DNA from: Actinomycetota bacterium
GTDB lineage: Bacteria; Actinomycetota; Thermoleophilia; Gaiellales; Gaiellaceae
DNA: 10,899 nt
Direction: 5' to 3'
Assembly: GCA_019234175.1 (NCBI GenBank)
Contig: JAFALP010000336.1
Location: 1-10,899 of the forward strand
Made by a program: the position numbers and the translations under genes. The notes beneath the pieces are model-generated. The model searched no databases. It saw only the letters and a program-made list of their open reading frames with translations, and was not told where the DNA came from. Position 1 is the first letter of the stretch. Each line of letters starts with the position of its first letter. Shown piece by piece: positions 7,441-10,899 of the stretch.

Positions 7441-7462
7441 CGCCCGGAACCGGTTTATCGGA
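7421..7462 (+). promoter_or_regulatory. Inverted repeat around the promoter, candidate operator
   Basis: TAAACCGG (7425-7432) and CCGGTTTA (7450-7457) are perfect eight-base inverted repeats. With a one-base bulge the arms extend to TCCGTAAACCGG (7421-7432) and CCGGTTTATCGGA (7450-7462). The putative -10 hexamer sits in the 17-base spacer. A second, nested repeat, CCGGGC (7429-7434) and GCCCGG (7442-7447), surrounds TAGGATC. AACCGG also recurs as a direct repeat at 7427 and 7448, 21 bases or two helical turns apart. Such a layout suits a dimeric repressor that blocks the transporter promoter, for example of the LacI or GntR class, but no regulator gene is in the window. An RNA hairpin in the leader is an alternative. 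Confidence 0.45.
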
Positions 7463-7464
7463 CT

Positions 7465-7471
7465 AGGAGGG
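7465..7471 (+). promoter_or_regulatory. Strong ribosome binding site that fixes the GTG start at 7475
   Basis: AGGAGGG is a near-perfect Shine-Dalgarno, three bases before GTG 7475 (four if the core AGGAGG is counted). It is the clearest ribosome site in the window. Most other starts rely on stop/start overlaps, so the site suggests that this gene is strongly and independently translated, as expected for an abundant binding protein. Confidence 0.8.
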
Positions 7472-7474
7472 CAA

Positions 7475-8497
7475 GTGAAGGTTTCTCGGTGGCTTGCGGT
7501 AGCGGGAGTCGTGGCTCTCGTCGCCTCCATCTCGACAACGGCTGCTATGGGCGGCGGGTCGAAGGCGGGGGCGCACAGTGCCGCGATCAAGGCTGCTCTT
7601 GTGAGCGACATCGCCGGCTTCAACGACAACGGGTTCAACAAGAACCAGTTGAAGGGGTTGAAGGTCGCGGCGGCCAAGGTCGGCGGGACCGCGATCCCGC
7701 TCGTGTCGCACTCTCAGAGCGACTACAAGCCGAATTACAACACCGCCGTTCGTGACGGCGCGAACGTCGTCGTCGCCGCGGGCTTCCTGCTCGCCGACAC
7801 GATGAAGCTGTACGCGAAGCAGTTCCCGAAGGTCGACTTCGCGATCACGGACGACTCGTACAAGGCGGCCGGCGGCTACTCGAACGAGCAGGGCATCACC
7901 TACGCGACGCAGGAGGCCGGCTGTCTCGTCGGCGTCCTCGCTGCGGAGGAGGCCAAGGCGATGGGCGGTAACACCATCGCCGCGACGGGCGGCATCAAGA
8001 TCCCGCCGGTCGACTCGTACATCGCCGGATACAAGTACTGCGCGGCGAAGGCCGTTCCCGGCACGAAGACGATCGTGCAGTACTCGAACAGCTTCACCGA
8101 CGAGGCAGCCTGCTCGACGGTGGCGCAGAACGAGATCGGCCAGGGCGCCGAGGTCGTGTTCCAGGTCGCCGGCCTCTGCGGCGACGGCGCGCTGAAGGAA
8201 GCGTCGAAGCTCGGCAAGTGGGGCGTCGGCGTCGACGCGGACGAGTACCACGTCGCCAGCAAGATCCTGACCAGCGCCGTGAAGAAGACTGACGTCGGCG
8301 TCGAGGACGTCGTCGAGTCGGTCGCGAACGGCACGTTCAAGGGCGGCACGGACATCACGCTGAACCTGAAGAACAACGGCGTCGGCGTGGGCACGATCAG
8401 CCCGAAGGTGCCGAAGTCGTGGATCACGCTGATGAACAGCTACAAGGCGAAGATCATCGCGGGCACGCTCAAGCCGCCGGCGGTCATCCCCAAGTAG
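7475..8497 (+). CDS. BMP-family ABC transporter substrate-binding protein (probable nucleoside binder)
   Basis: This is the extracytoplasmic receptor of a BMP/PnrA/NupN-type importer, which usually binds purine or other nucleosides. The 340-residue protein begins with a signal peptide (MKVSRW, then hydrophobic LAVAGVVALVAS), with likely signal peptidase I cleavage near residue 24-26 (TTAAMGG). There is no cysteine in this part and so no lipobox, unlike the lipoproteins typical of the family. The mature domain starts AALVSDIAGFNDNGFN (about 40-55), matching the family's N-terminal ligand strand with D45. GFLLADT, YATQEAG, the GGIKIPPVDSY hinge region and GVGVDADEY (about 250-258) follow. Four cysteines (150, 189, 213, 235) could form disulfides. 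The start is set by AGGAGG. A promoter and operator-like repeat lie upstream, and a strong hairpin follows. The adjacent ATPase and permease, and nearby nucleoside hydrolase and ribokinase, support nucleosides as ligands, but the exact ligand is unknown. Confidence 0.9.
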   Translation: MKVSRWLAVAGVVALVASISTTAAMGGGSKAGAHSAAIKAALVSDIAGFNDNGFNKNQLKGLKVAAAKVGGTAIPLVSHSQSDYKPNYNTAVRDGANVVVAAGFLLADTMKLYAKQFPKVDFAITDDSYKAAGGYSNEQGITYATQEAGCLVGVLAAEEAKAMGGNTIAATGGIKIPPVDSYIAGYKYCAAKAVPGTKTIVQYSNSFTDEAACSTVAQNEIGQGAEVVFQVAGLCGDGALKEASKLGKWGVGVDADEYHVASKILTSAVKKTDVGVEDVVESVANGTFKGGTDITLNLKNNGVGVGTISPKVPKSWITLMNSYKAKIIAGTLKPPAVIPK

Positions 8498-8506
8498 AAG
8501 GAACCC

Positions 8507-8540
8507 GAGAGGGCGGGGACAGTCCCCGCCCTCTCTCTTT
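8507..8540 (+). terminator. Hairpin terminator or attenuator between binding protein and ATPase
   Basis: GAGAGGGCGGGGAC (8507-8520) and GTCCCCGCCCTCTC (8522-8535) are perfect 14-base inverted repeats separated by one base. In RNA this gives a stem of about 12-13 pairs with a 3-5 base loop. The stem begins nine bases after the binding-protein stop and is followed by a pyrimidine tract ending in TTT. The T-run is weak, so partial read-through is likely. This would give more binding protein than transporter, a common arrangement in ABC operons. The stem may also protect the upstream mRNA from 3' decay. Confidence 0.85.
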
Positions 8541-8566
8541 CACCCTGCGATAGAGATGACAGCCAC

Positions 8567-10090
8567 GTGAGCGACGACGTCGTCCTCGAGATGCGGGGGA
8601 TCCGCAAGGTGTTCCCGGGCGTCGTCGCGAACGACAACGTCTCGTTCGACGTGCGGCGCGGCGAGGTGCACGCGCTCCTCGGCGAGAACGGCGCCGGCAA
8701 GTCGACGCTCATGAACATCCTCTATGGGCTGTACAAGCCCGACGGCGGCGAGATCCTGCTCAACGACGAGCCGGTCGTCTTCACCTCCGCGCGCGACGCC
8801 ATCCAGGCGGGGATCGGAATGGTGCACCAGCACTTCATGCTCATTCCGGTGATGACCGTCGCCGAGAACATCGTCCTCGGCACGGAGCCGCGCGAGGGCA
8901 TCTTCCTCGACGAGCACGCCGCGGAGGAGCGCGTGCGCGAGCTCTCGCAGCGCTTCGGCCTCGCCGTCGACCCGACGGCGCTCGGGCAGGACATCACCGT
9001 CGGCCAGGAGCAGCGCGTCGAGATCCTGAAGGCCCTTTACCGCGGCGCCGACGTGCTCATCCTGGACGAGCCCACCGCGGTGCTGACGCCGCAGGAGGCG
9101 GGCGAGCTCTTCGAGATCATCCGCAGCCTCCGCGCGGACGGCCGGTCGATCATCTTCATCAGCCACAAGCTGAACGAGGTGCTGGAGATCGCCGACCGGA
9201 TCACCGTCCTGCGGCGCGGCAAGACGATCGAGACCGTGCCCGTGCAAGGCGCGACCGAGGCGTCGCTCGCGCGGGCAATGGTCGGCCGCGAGGTGCTCCT
9301 CCGTGTGGAGAAGAAGCCGTCAGCACCGGGAGACGTCCTGCTCGCGGTGGCGGACCTGCACGTGTCCGACAACCGCGGTGTGGCGAAGGTGCGCGGCGTC
9401 TCCTTCGACGTGCGCGCCGGGGAGATCGTCGGCATCGCCGGCGTCGACGGGAACGGGCAGACCGAGCTGATCGACGCGATCACGGGCCTGCTGCGCGTCG
9501 ATTCCGGCTCCGTCCAGGTGGCCGGCCGCGAGCTCCGCCACGCGAGCGCGCGGGAGATGCTCGACGCCGGCGGCGGCCACATCCCCGAGGACCGCCAGCG
9601 GCGCGGCCTCGTGCTCGAGTTCTCGATCGCGGAGAACATCGCGCTGCACGACTATTCGAAGGAGCCGGACGCGAAGTGGGGCTGGCTGTTCCCGAAACGG
9701 CTCGTCAGCCGCGCCGCGCGGCTCATCCGCGAGTTCGACGTCCGCGGCGGCGGCCCGCTGACGCGGGCGGGAGGGCTCTCCGGCGGCAACCAGCAGAAGG
9801 TCGTCGCCGCCCGCGAGATCTCGCGCGACCCGAAGGTGCTGATCGCGGCGCAGCCGACGCGCGGCCTCGACGTGGGCGCGATCGAGTACCTGCACCGGCG
9901 CCTCGTGGAGGAGCGCGACAAGGGCCGCGCGGTCCTGCTCGTCTCGCTCGAGCTGGAGGAGATCTTCTCCCTCTCCGACCGGATCCTCGTCATCTACGAG
10001 GGCGAGATCGTGGGCGAGCACGGCGCCGACGTGTCCGAGGAGCAGATCGGCCTGGAGATGCTCGGCGGCCGGGAGCCGGCGGCGGCGTGA
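8567..10090 (+). CDS. BMP-type (nucleoside) ABC transporter ATP-binding protein, two NBDs
   Basis: This cytoplasmic ATPase powers import by the BMP/NupO (YufO) class of sugar/nucleoside transporters. The 507-residue protein carries two nucleotide-binding domains. NBD1 (about 5-240) has Walker A GENGAGKS (39-46, K45), MVHQHFML as Q-loop region, a modified signature ITVGQEQRVEI, Walker B LILDEP (D167, E168) and switch FISH. NBD2 (about 255-500) is degenerate: Walker A reads GVDGNGQTEL without the lysine, the signature LSGGNQQK (404-411) is intact, Walker B reads VLIAAQP with Q429 in place of the catalytic Glu, and the switch histidine is missing (LLVSLELEE). This asymmetry is normal for the family and implies one working ATP site. 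GTG 8567 is used, since the family N-terminus begins just after it; no good Shine-Dalgarno or separate promoter is visible, so expression probably depends on read-through of the upstream hairpin. The stop overlaps the permease start. Confidence 0.93.
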   Translation: MSDDVVLEMRGIRKVFPGVVANDNVSFDVRRGEVHALLGENGAGKSTLMNILYGLYKPDGGEILLNDEPVVFTSARDAIQAGIGMVHQHFMLIPVMTVAENIVLGTEPREGIFLDEHAAEERVRELSQRFGLAVDPTALGQDITVGQEQRVEILKALYRGADVLILDEPTAVLTPQEAGELFEIIRSLRADGRSIIFISHKLNEVLEIADRITVLRRGKTIETVPVQGATEASLARAMVGREVLLRVEKKPSAPGDVLLAVADLHVSDNRGVAKVRGVSFDVRAGEIVGIAGVDGNGQTELIDAITGLLRVDSGSVQVAGRELRHASAREMLDAGGGHIPEDRQRRGLVLEFSIAENIALHDYSKEPDAKWGWLFPKRLVSRAARLIREFDVRGGGPLTRAGGLSGGNQQKVVAAREISRDPKVLIAAQPTRGLDVGAIEYLHRRLVEERDKGRAVLLVSLELEEIFSLSDRILVIYEGEIVGEHGADVSEEQIGLEMLGGREPAAA

Positions 10091-10899
10091 CCGAAGACGC
10101 CAACATCCCGCCCGAGACCCCGGAGCAGGCGGCCGCGACCGGCACCCTCGCCGCGCGCATCGCGCTGAAGCAGCGCGCCGGGGGCATCACCGTCCCCGTC
10201 ATCACCGCCGTCGTCGCGTTCCTGCTCGGCGGCCTCGTCGTCCTCGCCACCGGCCACAACCCGCTGCTCGCCTACCGCGACATCTTCGACGGCGCGGGGC
10301 TCAACTGGATCTTCCATCCGACGACGAACGTCGCCAACACCGCCGCCTACAACCTGTCGCAGACGCTGCTGCAGACGACGACGCTGATCCTGTGCGGCCT
10401 CGCCGTCGCGTTCGCGTTCCGCTGCGGCATGTTCAACATCGGCGGCCAGGGCCAGTACTTCGTCGGCCTCATCGCCGCCAACTGGATCGGCGTCGACTTC
10501 GCGCACATGGCGGCGCTCCCGCACATCCTGCTCGCCATCGGCGCCGCCATCCTCGCCGGCGCGCTGTGGGCGGGCATCGCCGGCGTGCTGAAGGCGACCG
10601 TCGGCGCGCACGAGGTGATCTCCACGATCATGCTCAACTGGATCGCCCTGTGGGTGGCGGAGTGGCTCTTCGGCGACGGCGGTCCGCTGCAGAACTCGAC
10701 GCAGTCGCAGGTTCCGGTGTCGAATGCGATCGCGCCGAGCGCGCAGCTCCCGGTCTTCTGGGGGCAGCCGCTGCTCCAGGGCCTCGACATCGGCATCTTC
10801 ATCGCGCTCGCCGCGCTCGTCGTGTACTGGGCGATCCTCAACCGCACGACGCTCGGCTACGAGGTGCGCGCGGTCGGCTTCAACCCGGAGGCGGCCGCG
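10087..10899 (+). CDS. BMP-type (nucleoside) ABC transporter permease, 3'-truncated by window edge
   Basis: This inner-membrane permease (BPD_transp_2 family, NupP/YufP-like) forms part of the nucleoside channel with the preceding ATPase. GTG 10087 overlaps the ATPase stop by four bases, and the frame stays open through the right edge, giving 271 residues. A hydrophilic 33-residue N-tail is followed by membrane segments near residues 35-55, 92-113, 120-136, 145-167, 177-195 and 233-250. Family hallmarks are FRCGMFNIGGQGQYF (about 111-125), GAHEVISTIMLNWIA (about 173-187) and LNRTTLGYEVRAVGFNPEAA (251-270), the loop that couples to the ATPase. Family members have about 350-400 residues, so the last part lies beyond the window, probably followed by a second permease (NupQ-like). 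Substrate is inferred from the binding protein and from the nearby ribokinase and nucleoside hydrolase. Confidence 0.93.
   Translation, partial: MTEDANIPPETPEQAAATGTLAARIALKQRAGGITVPVITAVVAFLLGGLVVLATGHNPLLAYRDIFDGAGLNWIFHPTTNVANTAAYNLSQTLLQTTTLILCGLAVAFAFRCGMFNIGGQGQYFVGLIAANWIGVDFAHMAALPHILLAIGAAILAGALWAGIAGVLKATVGAHEVISTIMLNWIALWVAEWLFGDGGPLQNSTQSQVPVSNAIAPSAQLPVFWGQPLLQGLDIGIFIALAALVVYWAILNRTTLGYEVRAVGFNPEAAA

Noticed and set aside
7429..7447. CCGGGC-TAGGATC-GCCCGG hairpin as an ftsK terminator
   Set aside because: The stem is only six pairs and lacks a T-tract, and it overlaps the -10 element; an operator or promoter role fits better.
5743..7677. 644-residue - strand frame opposite ftsK
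   Set aside because: It is a composition artefact, very rich in Arg, Asp, Leu and His, without motifs or a ribosome site.
8556..8570. Four-codon mini-ORF (MTAT) ending in a GTGA overlap with the ATPase start
   Set aside because: It could be a coupling leader like the other overlaps, but it has no clear Shine-Dalgarno and a four-codon frame is easily explained by chance.
1..10899. A new defence, mobile or biosynthetic system
   Set aside because: Every stretch is accounted for by housekeeping, nucleoside-use or transport genes. There are no transposases, integrases, phage genes, CRISPR repeats, toxin-antitoxin pairs or tRNA-type attachment sites that I could find.

Overview
The window is very GC-rich DNA (about two thirds or more G+C by eye) with strong G/C bias at third codon positions. 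All genes are on the + strand, are closely packed, and often start with GTG. Gene content and order suggest an actinobacterium, possibly a deep-branching one such as Thermoleophilia/Gaiella-like, but the lineage is an inference from style and neighbourhood and cannot be proved from this sequence. Ten protein genes can be supported. The first (dapA) is cut by the left edge and the last (permease) by the right edge. I see no RNA genes, insertion sequences, CRISPR arrays, phage genes or defence genes.

Layout. 2-604: 3' part of dapA (lysine/diaminopimelate synthesis). 607-2268: RNase J. 2268-2828: an unrecognised, probably all-helical protein translationally coupled to RNase J. 2838-3659: a compact ribokinase. 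3656-4552: a nucleoside hydrolase of the RihA/RihB type. 4549-5253: a stand-alone LigB/MEMO-fold (class III extradiol dioxygenase-like) protein. 5275-7407: the DNA translocase FtsK/SpoIIIE. A short regulated-looking gap (7408-7474) holds a promoter and an inverted repeat. 7475-8497: a BMP-family nucleoside-binding protein, followed by a strong hairpin terminator or attenuator (8507-8540). 8567-10090: a double-domain ABC ATPase. 10087-10899: the start of a BMP-type ABC permease.

How they fit together. The dapA - RNase J - ... - FtsK order is an old neighbourhood also known from Bacillus (dapG-rnjB-...-spoIIIE) and Mycobacterium (dapA-rnj-...-ftsK). Between and after these housekeeping genes lies what looks like a nucleoside salvage route. 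The BMP/ATPase/permease transporter would import nucleosides, the nucleoside hydrolase would release base and ribose, and ribokinase would make ribose 5-phosphate. The route is split by the LigB-like gene and ftsK. Several junctions (2268, 3656, 4549, 10087) are stop/start overlaps, so translational coupling is likely. The transporter appears to have its own promoter.

I found no clearly new multi-gene system. The points most worth following are the unknown gene after RNase J, the LigB-like protein with an altered motif, the operator-like repeat around the transporter promoter, and the binding protein that lacks a lipobox.
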